This document shows positions 30,121-42,401 of a stretch of 64,000 bases of DNA, piece after piece; position 1 is the first letter of the stretch, and every line of letters begins with the position of its first letter. The notes below the pieces were generated by a model. The model saw only the letters and a program-made list of their open reading frames with translations. It was not told the origin of the DNA and made no database searches. Source of the stretch: Petrosia ficiformis (taxonomy: Eukaryota > Porifera > Demospongiae > Haplosclerida > Petrosiidae). Where the stretch lies: positions 4,535,741 to 4,599,740 of the forward strand of contig OX345645.1 of the NCBI GenBank assembly GCA_947044365.1, written 5' to 3'. A program made the translations under genes and the position numbers.

Positions 30121-32679
30121 CTGTTTTCTGACCACACCCGTTTAATTGCACAATCACGTGTGACCAGAAAATTATGAGTACGCGGATGTTGATGAGGGAT
30201 GTTTTAGCCATTTATATCGCTGTTGTTATAGATTTTGAGGGCTTCTTACTTGTCTAAAGATGTGGAGCAGTGAGTTGTGAGCAGGTAGATGTGTTATTTG
30301 GACTCTTCTAACTTCATGAAAGAAGAAAAAGGTGAAGGTAAGTGATTGTTTTTTATTGACATGTGACAATGAGTGTGACACCGTACATTGAATGCTACAT
30401 TGCTCTAGAGTTATAGTTTACTTTCTAGGTTGCTATTTGTATAGTTTTTGTGTATTTACATTTAGTTTTTGAGTAGGTAAATCTGATTTTAGATATTACT
30501 GTCTGAGAAGTTGCTTGCTTATTCAAGTTTAGAAACATTTTGTTTATGACAGGAATGTAAAAAATAGAGTGTCATGTAGTTTTTGTATGAATGGTATAAC
30601 TCAAAACATGATTTGTTGTCATAATGAATATCAACACATAATGCTATGTCACAGTCCCGGCATCTGACAGAAGACTCACGACGCAACTGGTGGATGCACC
30701 AACAATAATTACATCTTCCTCTTTTCCCCTTGACAGGTAAATGTTGAGTAGTACACCTCCTTTTTGGTGGATTGATGGTTTTTGATGCTACCTTCTCAAT
30801 TACTTCTTTAGGAATGGCATATTTCTTCCTGGAATTGTAACTAGCAATCAGTAGCTCAGCCAGATTCATACGGTACGACTTGTAGTCTTGATATTTGCTG
30901 GTACATGGAATATAATTTCTCTGTAATATAAATGCATTGCTGATACAGCACTCAATTAGAAAGTAGAAAATATACCTAAGGTGAAATACTTGTGTAAGTA
31001 TACATTGTTACATAAGTATATTCAGTATTCAGTAATTCTCATGCTTACATATAATATTTCCTTGACTTCATCCTCCATTGATAATATGAACGGAGCTGGT
31101 CAGCTGTATCAACCCCACCCATATACATGTTATATAAGCTTATACATGCAGGGATGGGAACTGTCATAGAAGTTCCGTCCTTCTGTTTCCTCTGACAGTT
31201 AGTTGTGTTGTTTGCATTTATGTGACTAGACATCACATAAACTAGTTTTTTGTCTCGCCACACTGTTGCAACTATGTTGCCACACTTTTGGAATTTGTAT
31301 TCTCCTCTCTCAAGATTACCTATCACAAAATGAAAGGATAATTTTATACATGTAGTTCCAACATCCCTTACCCTCCTATATTTCTCAATTCACCCTCCAT
31401 CTCCCCCATCCCCCTTTCTCTCTCTTTCTGTCTCTTTACTATCACACACACAAATATTACCTAATTTCACATCAAATGGTACCCGTCTTCTATCTTTTCT
31501 AAAGGTTCCACAAGCATAGATTCCATTATCTAGTAACTTCTCCAGTAACTCAACAGATGTGAAGTAGTTGTCAAAATAGAGGTGGTAATTACCTCCAACC
31601 AAGGTACGACTCAATTTCTCTACTACCTTTTCACCAAGGTTTTGTGTGATAATATTGTCTTCCTTACCTTTGTATATATAAAATTCTGAAATGTAGCCAT
31701 TATGGCTATCAGCCCTTACCCACACCTTTATCCCCCTTTTTATAGGCTTCATTGGTAGGTATTGCTTCAAACTGGACCTCCCTTTGAATCTTATCATTGC
31801 CTCGTCAATTGAACTTTCCCGATGTGGCATAAAATTCTTTATAGACTTTTCTCTCACTGCTTCTATCACAGGTTTTATTTTCCCTAGTTTGTCGTAACCA
31901 TCTTTACCGTGAGGAATCAGCTCAGTGTTGTCTACAAAATGGAGGTAACGCTTTACTTCTAAGAATTGCTTTCGTGAAATACGAGATGCAATTGGGAAAT
32001 AATGGAATACTGTATTAGTTGACCAGTAGTCATATAAATCAGAAACTCTATTTAACCCCATCAATAAAGTGAATCCTATGTATGCTTTTATCTCTTCTTC
32101 ATTAGTTTCCCAATTAAGTTCATTCTCGTCATTATCTTGTCTACTCTCCAGGCACTGTTTTGCATATCTGTTTGTTTCAGTGACAATCAATGATATCAGC
32201 TCATTAGAGAAGAACTCAAGAAAGAGATTATCTTGGATAATGATTGTGGGCCCTACAGGATTGGTGAATGGATTTACATGGACATCACTATCTATACTGC
32301 TCCATGTACGGTTACCATCATCCTCATTCTCTTCAACTTGCTGTATCACTTCTTCAACACTGTATCTCACTGCTGTCTTCATAGTTATGTTTTATTTTAA
32401 ATTTTTTAATTAATAATAAGCAGGTGCAATATGTATGATCAGTTTGCAATATTAATAATTATGAATGGAATAAATACGGTCCAAATTCGTAAAAATAGAA
32501 ATTAAAAACGATACAGAATTGATGGAGTTTGTTGTTCTTGTCTGCAAAAGATTCAGAGGTAATAGATCTACAGGAAAATGGGGAATAGGTGAGCAAACAT
32601 GAAATACGCTGTATGGCGTACACGGTCGTTTGGAGAAGTATATTAAATAAGCCGTATCGCGTATACGTTCGGTAAAGTG
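30121..32679 (-). mobile_element. piggyBac-family transposon, copy 2 (apparently intact)
   Basis: A 2,559-bp element flanked by TTAA at 30,117-30,120 and 32,680-32,683, with the same ends and the same R target as copy 1, in inverted orientation. The shared target site shows it arose by duplication of copy 1 with its flanks, not by a new insertion. Confidence 0.93.
30519..32382 (-). CDS. piggyBac transposase, copy 2
   Basis: Exons 32,382-31,461, 31,319-31,049 and 30,975-30,519 encode 549 residues. The start is MKTAVRYSVEEV, a clean reading where copies 3 and 4 have a stop at codon 3. Catalytic D193, D271 and the third Asp (VDTADQL) are present, as is the Cys-rich tail (one substitution, RCRDCDIALC). 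An in-frame 9-nt deletion near the end of exon 1 changes VPFEMKNVKLG to VPFDVKLG. That lies between the second and third catalytic residues, so activity is uncertain but not excluded. Confidence 0.9.
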
Positions 32680-32683
32680 TTAA

Positions 32684-32871
32684 TAATTCTATGCAATGGA
32701 GACACCAGTGTTGGAAATGGGAAGAATTTTGAAAAACAAGCTCAATGCTCTAAGGGTTGAAAATCCAGCAAAATACAAGCTTGTCATCAGTATTGACAAT
32801 TTCTGGCATTTCGTTACCAAGTTTATTAAATAAATGAATGCAAAAAAAATAAATTAAAAAATTAAAAAAAT
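32684..32871 (-). repeat. Module R, reversed 5' part
   Basis: R sequence from TTAA to the AT-rich AAATTAAAAAATTAAAAAAA end, which meets the reversed minisatellite at TTCAACATCC. Confidence 0.8.
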
Positions 32872-34680
32872 TCAACATCCTCAGAAGTTCCAACACTTCA
32901 ACCCAACTGATAGGCACACAAGTACCTGTGCATCCAACATCCGTAGAACTTCCAACACTTCAACCCAACCGATTGGCACACAGTGTGTTAGCACAACTCT
33001 CCCAGCACAACTTCCTACACTTCAACCCAACCGATAGGCACACAAGTACCTGTGCATCCAACATCTTTGAAGGGAAGATGGCACTAACATACAGTGTGTT
33101 AGCACAACTCTCCCAACAAATGAAACAAAACGATAGACACTGGAGTACCTGTGCAGCCAACATTTCTGAAGGGAAGATGGTACTAACATACAGTGTGTTA
33201 GCAGCAAATGTCTCCCAACACATCAAACCAACCGATAGACACTGGAGTACCTGTGCATCCAACACTTCAACCCAACTGATAGGCACACAAGTACCTGTGC
33301 ATCCAACATCCACAGGACTTCCAACACTTCAACCCAACTGATAGGCACACAAGTACCTGTGCATCCAACATCAGTTGAACTTCCAAAACTTCAACCCAAC
33401 TGATAGTCAGGCACACAAGTACCTGGGCAGAACTTTTCTTACGGGAAGATGGTACTAGCATACAGTGTGTTAGCACAACTCTCCCTGTACAACTTCCAAC
33501 ACTTCAAACCAACTGATATGCACGCACACAAGTAGTGCCTGTGCAGCCAACCCTTCTGACCGGAAGATGGTACTGACATGCAGTCTGTTAGCACAACTCT
33601 CCCAGCACAACTTCCAACACTTCAAACCAACCCAAGTACCTGTGCATCCAACAATTCAACCCAACTGATAGTCACACAAGTACCTGTGCATCCAACATCC
33701 CCAGAACTTCCAACACTTGACCCAACCGATAGGCACACAAGTACCTGTGCAGCCAACTTTTCTGACAGGAAGATTGTATTAACATACAATGTGTTAGCAC
33801 AACTCTCCCAGCAGAACTTCCTACACTTCAACCCAACGATAGGCACACAAGTACCTGTGCATCCAACATCCGCAGAACTTCCAACACTTCAACCCAACCA
33901 ATAGGCAGGCACACAAGTACCTGTGTGGCCAACTTGTCTGAAAGATGGTATAGCATAATGTGTGTAGCACAAGTACCTGTGCATCCAACATCCGTAGAAC
34001 TTCCAACACATCAACCCAACCGATAGGCAGGCACACAAGAACCTGTGCAGCCAACATCTCCGAAGGGAAGATAATACTTACACACAACCTGCCCAACACA
34101 ACTCCCAACATACTCTGACAGACTATATGAACAACAATTTAGTCTGAACCTACACCTCTATAATATAGTACTACCTCCACTTGTGACAACTGTGTTTACA
34201 ACAAAACCAACCGGTAGGCACACGAGGAAGCCAACATCACTGGATGGACGATAGTCCGACACACAACGGTCTAAACAACGCTCTCCCTCCAGAACTTCCA
34301 ACACTTCAAACCAACCGATAGGCAGGCACACAAGTAGTACCTGTGCAGCCAACGTGTCTGAAGGGAAGATGGCACACAAGGAAGCCAACATCTCTGGATG
34401 GATGATAGTACCTACACCCACCCAATTGTCTCAACAACACTCCCCCTCCAGAACTTCCAACACTTCAACCCAACCGATAGGCACACAAGAACCTGTGCAT
34501 CCAACATCTCCGAAGGGAAGATAATACTTACACACAAGTGTAAACACAACTTGCCCAACACAACTCCCAACATACTCTGACAGACTATATGAACAACAAT
34601 TTAGTCTGAACCTACACCTCTATAATATCGTACTACCCCCACCTGTAAACAACTGTGTTTACAACAAAACTAACTGATAT
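32872..34680 (-). repeat. Module M minisatellite, reverse copy
   Basis: Reverse orientation (C/A-rich plus strand) of the same 62-bp-based minisatellite and its leader. It is shorter than M1 and has a different unit order. ORFs rich in Asn, Thr, Ser and Pro are artefacts of the repeat. Confidence 0.9.
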
Positions 34681-35810
34681 AGTAGTTAGGGGGAGGAGTC
34701 ATCGAGAGGAGTCTTCATATGGAGTCATCTGGTGGATTAAGATTATGTGTGGAGGAATTTGGAGGAGTGAATAGGATTACATAATTAACCTAACTTGGGG
34801 AAGAACTAAACATATTGTGGAGTGAGTTTATATTGAGTGAATATACAAATGAATGTGTGGAGGAGTGAGATTTTGGAATCTGCATTTTAATTCACTTACA
34901 GAGTAGAACTCTTATCAGGATCTACAGCTAATTTGTGGAAAGATTCAAAGGAGTGTGAAATCTACTTCATTTATAATTATAGTGAATATTGATTATATGA
35001 AATGTGTACAATACATCATTACCAATACTGACCTAATGAATGCTTCATGTAAAGATTTACATGAGACTAACTTGGGGGAAAGATTTAATAAAACGCATGT
35101 TAGCGGAATGCTAATCCTGTTGGATAGTGAATTTACGATAATGACTAAATATATGAAATTTAGTAGAGTGTGGAATTTTAATTCATAAATCTTACTGAGT
35201 ATTTGTTTTTAAATCATTCATTTTTGAGAGACTTAAACCAGCAGGAGGAACAATAAATCCTCTAGTATAAAAGAGACCATAAGTTAATTAATTGAATGTT
35301 AAGGAAATCTAAAGATGTTAACGACTGCATTTATTATTATAATGAATTATTCTATGACCAAGAGAAATAAAATCACGTAAACAGAATATGAACAACAATT
35401 GAAATTTGCAGAATTTCATCTGCGGAAAGTAACGTACAAGAAATAAGAAGCAATTCAAATAGTAAATTAACGGTCTCAAATCAGTGTGCCATGTATACAT
35501 TCTATCTCACAAGAGAAGAATATGTTCGTAACTAGTGAGCTCCTCAGAACAACTAACAAGGAAATGACATGTTACTAAACAGAACGTGGTAGGTTAAAAG
35601 ACGAGTAGGTAGGTAGGTAGCTAGGTATGTAGGTAGGCAAAGCTTCAAGTTTCGGATTCAGAATTTAGGGTTTTGGGTTTTGGGCTACAGGTTGAGAGAT
35701 AAATTAATAAATTGGTAGTTGACTAATAGATCAATAGAAAGGGAGTTAAATGCATAAATTGATAGATATATAAATGCTATGATATATATATACATATTCG
35801 AATAAATATA

Positions 35811-36690
35811 GTGCAGGCGACCAGAAATGTCCAAAATTTCAGATTTTAATAACTCCACCAATAATTAGAATTTATACTTGATTTTTGGTATGCTGTGTCA
35901 TTGAGACTTGGTTCTATTGCAGTTCAAAACTTTTGTGAAAGGGTCCAGTAGTTTTTAAAATATAGAACATTTTACGAACATGTATTGTATTTTTAGCAAT
36001 ATTAAGTAATAATTATGACCTCACTTCTTCGTATCCATGACAACCGCTCATGAATAAACAATTAACAGGTTATGAAATCTGTCTGTTAGTCCGTTTTCGC
36101 AAACAAGGGAGTATAAGATTGCTTATAGGGAGAGATATTCATCTAGTCTTGAATTAGTAGAGGCAATTAAATGCTACAAACCTCACAAGTGAGTTCCAAA
36201 AACAGACAGGACATTTCATCGACTGATAATTTTGTCATAATGTTTTATTTGAAAAATCTGTCTTACAGTTTTGTTGTCATATGTGTGTATATTCATTAAA
36301 ATTAATTTGAAGGCTATTGATGTAAGTATTACTGTTTAATAGGTACACAAATTATGACCCGAATTTCAATATTTATCAACTTTTCTTTGTTAAAATTTAT
36401 TGTACAAAACATCTGTCTTACAGTTAGTTAGAATTTTTCATTCCAAATAACCACAAGAAAATTCATTCCAAATCAACCAACGGTTTACCAGTAATAGCCG
36501 TATTTAGAGCAAAACGGCTGTCAGTGGGAGGAGCAAAAAAGAAGCCAACCAAAAACTGGTATGCACAGTTACCTACTATTCTTCTAGCAGCCTACCAAGT
36601 TTCATATCAATTGAACTGACATCCACTTAATTATAGTACATGTATTAAATGTAACACCTACTCATTTTGGACATTTATGGCTGCTTGCAC
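35811..36690. mobile_element. 880-bp TIR element inserted in one C copy
   Basis: Ends are GTGCAGGCGACCAGAAATG and, inverted, GTGCAAGCAGCCATAAATG, continuing to TCCAAAAT: a TIR of about 27 bp. The three other C copies carry the uninterrupted sequence (AATAAATATATACATACG in this orientation). Comparison gives an exact TA target duplication. TA duplication fits the Tc1/mariner group, though no transposase is encoded. The copy-specific insertion post-dates module duplication. Confidence 0.92.
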
Positions 36691-38365
36691 TATACATACG
36701 TAAAGAAATTCATAAATACATAGGTAGAATGAGACAGACAGACTGACAGACGGAGAGACAGAAAGACAGACAGAATCACAGACAGACAGTCAGACACTCA
36801 GACAGGTAGATAGATAAATGAATACATAGAAAGTTAAATATACATATAGATAGATAGATAGATAGATATATAGATAGTTAGATAGGTAATTAAATTGATA
36901 GCTATATATTTAAAGTGATAGATTGATGGATAGATCGATAAATAAATAAACAAGTAGATATATAGATAGATAGATAGATACATACAAAATAGATAAATAA
37001 ATAGATAGATACATATCTCCAAATTTAGTTTGACATATATATACGACATCAATACATAGATAGATAAATAGATAGAAACGTATATAGCTACTGGAGTGAT
37101 TGTACAGATCTGTACCTTTGTTTATCTCATTGCATCATTATTTTTTAAGTTAAAAAGTATCCAAGGAAGGGGCCAATGCCTATTATCATTAGCAGTAATT
37201 ACTGTTGTAAACACTTTATATCCTCTATACCTATTTATAATAATTAAAATTGAGGCATGGTAAACTGTAATATTGGATTGTTATCATCGATACCAGCATT
37301 TTTGACTTATAGGTGGCAAATTTTGGGTGCGACAATATCAAAATAACACATCCCAAACATGATTTTTTGTCATTGTTAGGATGTCTACCATTAATATTCA
37401 CGCAGTTACTAACCCAAACCTGCACCACTATCTTTATCTGTATTTGTGCTCCACAGTGTAAGTGTATTTACTAGGGTAGGGATCTGAAATCAATTATCAA
37501 ATCAGAATAGGACAATTAATACAATAATTAATAATGTGAATATGTATATACATGTGTTTATAGAGTGGATCTGTAGCATTAAGTTCTTCATACTCATACT
37601 CTTTAGCTATTTGAATTTAGAGGCCATATCCTTGTATTTATCACATGATTATCACACAATGTGGTATAACATACTACACAATATAAATACAACTTATAAA
37701 CTTTTCAGCAACATGTAAAAAATAAAGTACTGCATTAGTTAGGTGTGCCATGACTTGTAGTCACACATATTGTATTATACATGTGTTATTTGTAAGACTG
37801 ACAATTATTGTAATTGTTGTCATAATATAAGATGTGCACCCTGCCCAGGGATGGATACAGTACTGTTCCTTGGTCAGTCCGAAATTATTTCCGAAAGTCG
37901 AGATATCTGCACAGCCTTTTCGGCTATTTTCGGCATAAAATCCTCTAGTTTATATTCATAGTATGACGTAAAAATTGCAATGAATTTCATTATATTAATT
38001 ATATTCATATTTTTGTGATGATTTGTGACGAAATTGTTCTTTTAAAACTGTACAGGAATTTATAATCTTGTTTCTGTGCTTTTTTGGTTTTGGTTTTGAC
38101 ATTACTTACATGCCCTTTTATTAAATTAAAAAGAGGGTTTGGAGAATTATATAGTTTACATATAAAGGAACAGTTTCCCTCTAGATTCAACCAGATTCAG
38201 TTCAACAATCTTTTCCAAAAAAACTATCACATGTTTTTTAATTAATTATAACCACATAAGTAATAAAGAAATGAATAAAATAAGTGGTAAATAAACAATA
38301 AACAATATATAACAATATAATATAATCCTAACATAACTGAATGCCTAGACCATTTGAACTTTTAA

Positions 38366-38983
38366 TTACAAAAGGGATGAATGGCCAGTGCATTGACTGG
38401 ACACACTGCATGTACCTGCAGGTGCACTCGGTGTACTTTGTATTGTAGACATTGGTAGCATTGTAGGTGCACTAGGCATAGCACTAGTCATGCCATGTAT
38501 CATCCATGTAGATGCAGCACTAGGCACACCACTAGTCATGCCATGTGCACTAGGCATAGTTGGTATCATACATGTAGGTGCTGGTATTGAAGGCATACAT
38601 ACCACATGAGGCCGATAATCTCTTTCATTCATCCTTTGTTCTTTCTCTTCCTCCTTTCTCCTCATCTTATAGTCTTCATCTTCTCTTCTTTTTCTTTCCT
38701 TTTGCCACCTATAGTCTTCATCTTCTCTTCTTTTTCTTTCCTTTCTCCACCTGTATTCTTCTTCTGTTATCCTTCTTCTCAAGTTGTAGTATTCTTTTTC
38801 TTTTTGTCTTATCTGCTGCCTCCATTTATGCTCCTCATCCTCTCTTCTTCTTAGTTCGTTGTGTCTTTTTTTTTCTTGTTGCTCACTTCTTCTTTCTTTT
38901 AGTTTCTTACTTTCTTCATTTTTCTCCATGTTTTCATCATTTCTAGTTCTTTGACATGATGTACATTCTTTTTCTCTCTCACA
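38366..38983 (-). CDS. Coiled-coil protein exon 2, orphan copy 2
   Basis: Open 618-nt exon 2 with its acceptor. It differs by a few substitutions (for example MEKNEESKKLKERR). No exon 1 lies upstream on the minus strand, because the intron is fused to R at about 39,104. Potential product without lipidation motif only if the internal Met at 38,929 is used. Confidence 0.65.
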   Translation of the reverse strand, partial: CEREKECTSCQRTRNDENMEKNEESKKLKERRSEQQEKKRHNELRRREDEEHKWRQQIRQKEKEYYNLRRRITEEEYRWRKERKRREDEDYRWQKERKRREDEDYKMRRKEEEKEQRMNERDYRPHVVCMPSIPAPTCMIPTMPSAHGMTSGVPSAASTWMIHGMTSAMPSAPTMLPMSTIQSTPSAPAGTCSVSSQCTGHSSLL

Positions 38984-39104
38984 CTGTAAATATATGTTAT
39001 TTTAGTATGACAATAATGACCATTAGTTATACTTATAGTTTCTCAAATTTTAATTTGTTAACTTAAACAATTTTTGGCTTACTAAAAGTGTTTTAGTTAA
39101 CTAA

Positions 39105-39313
39105 ATGCCAGCGCAACATTGATGAACTGAGGTAATTTTAAAACTTTTTTATTTGTTTGCATTAATTTATTTAATGAACTTGGTAACTAAATGCCAGAAC
39201 AATACTGATGACTGTTGTATTTTGCTGGATTTTCAACCCTTAGAGCATTGAGCCTGTTTTTCAATATTCTTCCCATTTCCAACACTTGTGTCTCCATTGC
39301 ATAGAATTATTAA
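39105..39313 (+). repeat. Module R, 5' part (left flank of piggyBac copy 3)
   Basis: Equivalent to 16,705-16,917, ending at the TTAA at 39,310-39,313. The AT-rich spacer is shorter than in copy 1. Confidence 0.8.
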
Positions 39314-41881
39314 CACTTTACCGAACGTATACGCGATACGGCTTATTTAATATACTTCCCCAAACAACCGTGTACGACATACAGCGTATTTCATGTTTGC
39401 TCACCTATTCCCCATTTTCCTGTAGATCTATTACCTCTGAATCTTTTGCAGACAAGAACAACAAACTCCATCAATTCTGTATTGTTTTTAATTTCTATTT
39501 TTACGAATTTGGACCGTATTTATTCCATTCATAATTATTAATATTGCAAACTGATCATACATATTGCACCTGCTTATTATTAATAAAAAATTTTAAAATA
39601 AAACATAACTATGAAGTGAGCAGTGAGATACAGTGTTGAAGAAGTGATACAGCAAGTTGAAGAGAATAAGGATGATGGTAACCGTACATGGAGCAGTATA
39701 GATAGTGATGTCCATGTAAATCCATTCACCAATCCTGTAGGGCCCACAATCATTATCCAAGATAATCTCTTTCTTGAGTTCTTCTCTAATGAACTGATAT
39801 CATTGATTGTCACTGAAACAAACAGATATGCAAAACAGTGCCTGGAGAGTAGACAAGATAATGACGAGAATGAACTTCAATGGGAAACTAATGAAGAAGA
39901 GATAAAAGCATACATAGGATTCACTTTATTGATGGGGTTAAATAGAGTTTCTGATTTATATGACTACTGGTCAACTAATACAGTATTCCATTATTTCCCA
40001 ATTGCATCTCGTATTTCACGAAAGCGATTCTTAGAAGTAAAGCGTTACCTCCATTTTGTAGACAACACTAAGCTGATTCCTCACGGTAAAGATGGTTACG
40101 ACAAACTAGGGAAAATAAAACCTGTGATAGAAGCAGTGAGAGAAAAGTCTATAAAGAATTTTATGCCACATCGGGAAAGTTCAATTGACGAGGCAATGAT
40201 AAGATTCAAAGGGAGGTCCAGTTTGAAGCAATACCTACCAATGAAGCCTATAAAAAGGGGGATAAAGGTGTGGGTAAGGGCTGATAGCCATAATGGCTAC
40301 ATTTCAGAATTTTATATATACAAAGGTAAGGAAGACAATATTATCACACAAAACCTTGGTGAAAAGGTAGTAGAGAAATTGAGTCGTACCTTGGTTGGAG
40401 GTAATTACCACCTCTATTTTGACAACTACTTCACATCTGTTGAGTTACTGGAGAAGTTACTAGATGATGGAATCTATGCTTGTGGAACCTTTAGAAAAGA
40501 TAGAAGACGGGTACCATTTGAAATGAAGAATGTCAAATTAGGTAATATTTGTGTGTGTGATAGTAAAGAGACAGAAAGAGAGAGAAAGGGGGATGGGGGA
40601 GATGGAGGGTGAATTGAGAAATATAGGAGGGTAAGGGATGTTGGAACTACATGTATAAAATTATCCTTTCATTTTGTGATAGGTAATCTTGAGAGAGGAG
40701 AATACAAATTCCAAAAGTGTGGCAACATAGTTGCAACAGTGTGGCGAGACAAAAAACTAGTTTATGTGATGTCTAGTCACATAAATGCAAACAACACAAC
40801 TAACTGTCAGAGGAAACAGAAGGACGGAACTTCTATGACAGTTCCCATCCCTGCATGTATAAGCTTATATAACATGTATATGGGTGGGGTTAATACAGCT
40901 GACCAGCTCCGTTCATATTATCAATGGAGGATGAAGTCAAGGAAATATTATATGTAAGCATGAGAATTACTGAATACTGAATATACTTATGTAACAATGT
41001 ATACTTACACAAGTATTTCACCTTAGGTATATTTTCTACTTTCTAATTGAGTGCTGTATCAGCAATGCATTTATATTACAGAGAAATTATATTCCATGTA
41101 CCAGCAAATATCAAGACTACAAGTCGTACCGTATGAATCTGGCTGAGCTACTGATTGGTAGTTACAATTCCAGGAAGAAATATGCCATTCCTAAAGAAGT
41201 AATTGAGAAGGTAGCATCAAAAACCATCAAACCACCAAAAAGGAGGTGTACTACTCAACATTTACCTGTCAAGGGGAAAAGAGGAAGATGTAATTATTGT
41301 TGGTGCATCCACCAGTTGCGTCGTGAGTCTTCTGTCAGATGCCGGGAGTGTGACATAGCATTATGTGTTGATATTCATTATGACAACAAATCATGTTTTG
41401 AGTTATACCATTCATACAAAAACTACATGACACTCTATTTTTTACATTCCTGTCATAAACAAAATGTTTCTAAACTTGAATAAGCAAGCAACTTCTCAGA
41501 CAGTAATATCTAAAATCAGATTTACCTACTCAAAAACTAAATGTAAATACACAAAAACTATACAAATAGCAACCTAGAAAGTAAACTATAACTCTAGAGC
41601 AATGTAGCATTCAATGTACGGTGTCACACTCATTGTCACATGTCAATAAAAAACAATCACTTACCTTCACCTTTTTCTTCTTTCATGAAGTTAGAAGAGT
41701 CCAAATAACACATCTACCTGCTCACAACTCACTGCTCCACATCTTTAGACAAGTAAGAAGCCCTCAAAATCTATAACAACAGCGATATAAATGGCTAAAA
41801 CATCCCTCATCAACATCCGCGTACTCATAATTTTCTGGTCACACGTGATTGTGCAATTAAACGGGTGTGGTCAGGAAACAG
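39314..41881 (+). mobile_element. piggyBac-family transposon, copy 3 (defective)
   Basis: A 2,568-bp element between TTAA at 39,310-39,313 and 41,882-41,885, in the same R target. The termini are the same as copy 1 (the right end has CTGTTTCCTGACC). The encoded transposase is mutated (see the pseudogene entry), but the ends are intact, so it could still be mobilised in trans. Confidence 0.92.
39611..41483 (+). pseudogene. piggyBac transposase, copy 3: stop at codon 3, D381N
   Basis: Exons 39,611-40,541, 40,683-40,953 and 41,027-41,483 keep the 552-codon layout. However, codon 3 is TGA (39,617-39,619; ATG AAG TGA), where copy 1 has AGA and copy 2 has ACA. The third catalytic residue is AAT (40,892-40,894), giving MGGVNTADQL instead of MGGVDTADQL. 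The Asp is essential in piggyBac, so the product would be catalytically dead even if translation began downstream. D193 and D271 are unchanged. Confidence 0.9.
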
Positions 41882-42401
41882 TTAATGAGATTCATAGAAT
41901 TATTAATGAGATTCATAGATCAAAGCCTAAACCCACAAGTGTAGCAAGTGAGAAAGTTGTAGCCTTATAAAAGGAAAAGCAACAAACAATGTTAGCCTGG
42001 TCATTTGGGCTGTGGCGTGGCTGCTCAATTCCGGGGTGAGTATGTCATTGTTAGTGATGTTTGACGAGATCCTAGATCTCAAGGTCAGTTGTTACGTACT
42101 TCGTGTACGGCCCTCTTTCGAGGGGGGACTGGGATACCGGCAACTGTTCCTCCCCATCAAATAAGCTATCAGTGACTCCAAATGACTTCAGGCTATTTCA
42201 ATTTTCTTTTGCATTAATTTATTCAATTTTTTTTTTTTTTTTTTTTGCGTTGATTTATTTAATGAACTTGGTAACTAAATGCCAGAACAATACTGATGAC
42301 TGTTGTATTTTGCTGGATTTTCAACCCTTAGAGCATTGAGCCTGTTTTTCAAAATTCTTCCCATTTCCAACACTGGTGTCTACATTGCATAGAATTATTA
42401 A
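41882..42401 (+). repeat. Module R 3' part, poly-T tract and R5' copy
   Basis: Repeat of 19,486-20,011, with a shorter poly-T (about 20 nt, 42,227-42,246). It ends at the TTAA at 42,398-42,401 and joins E2. Confidence 0.8.

Larger units (their letters stand above)
34681..39104 (-). repeat. Module C, reversed full copy
   Basis: Inverted copy of 21,343-25,209, including the TCTA tract (as TAGA, about 36,700-37,085) and exon 2 of the coiled-coil gene. It is interrupted by an 880-bp MITE (35,811-36,690). It ends at TTTTAGTTAACTAAA, joining R.P copy 3. Confidence 0.85.
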
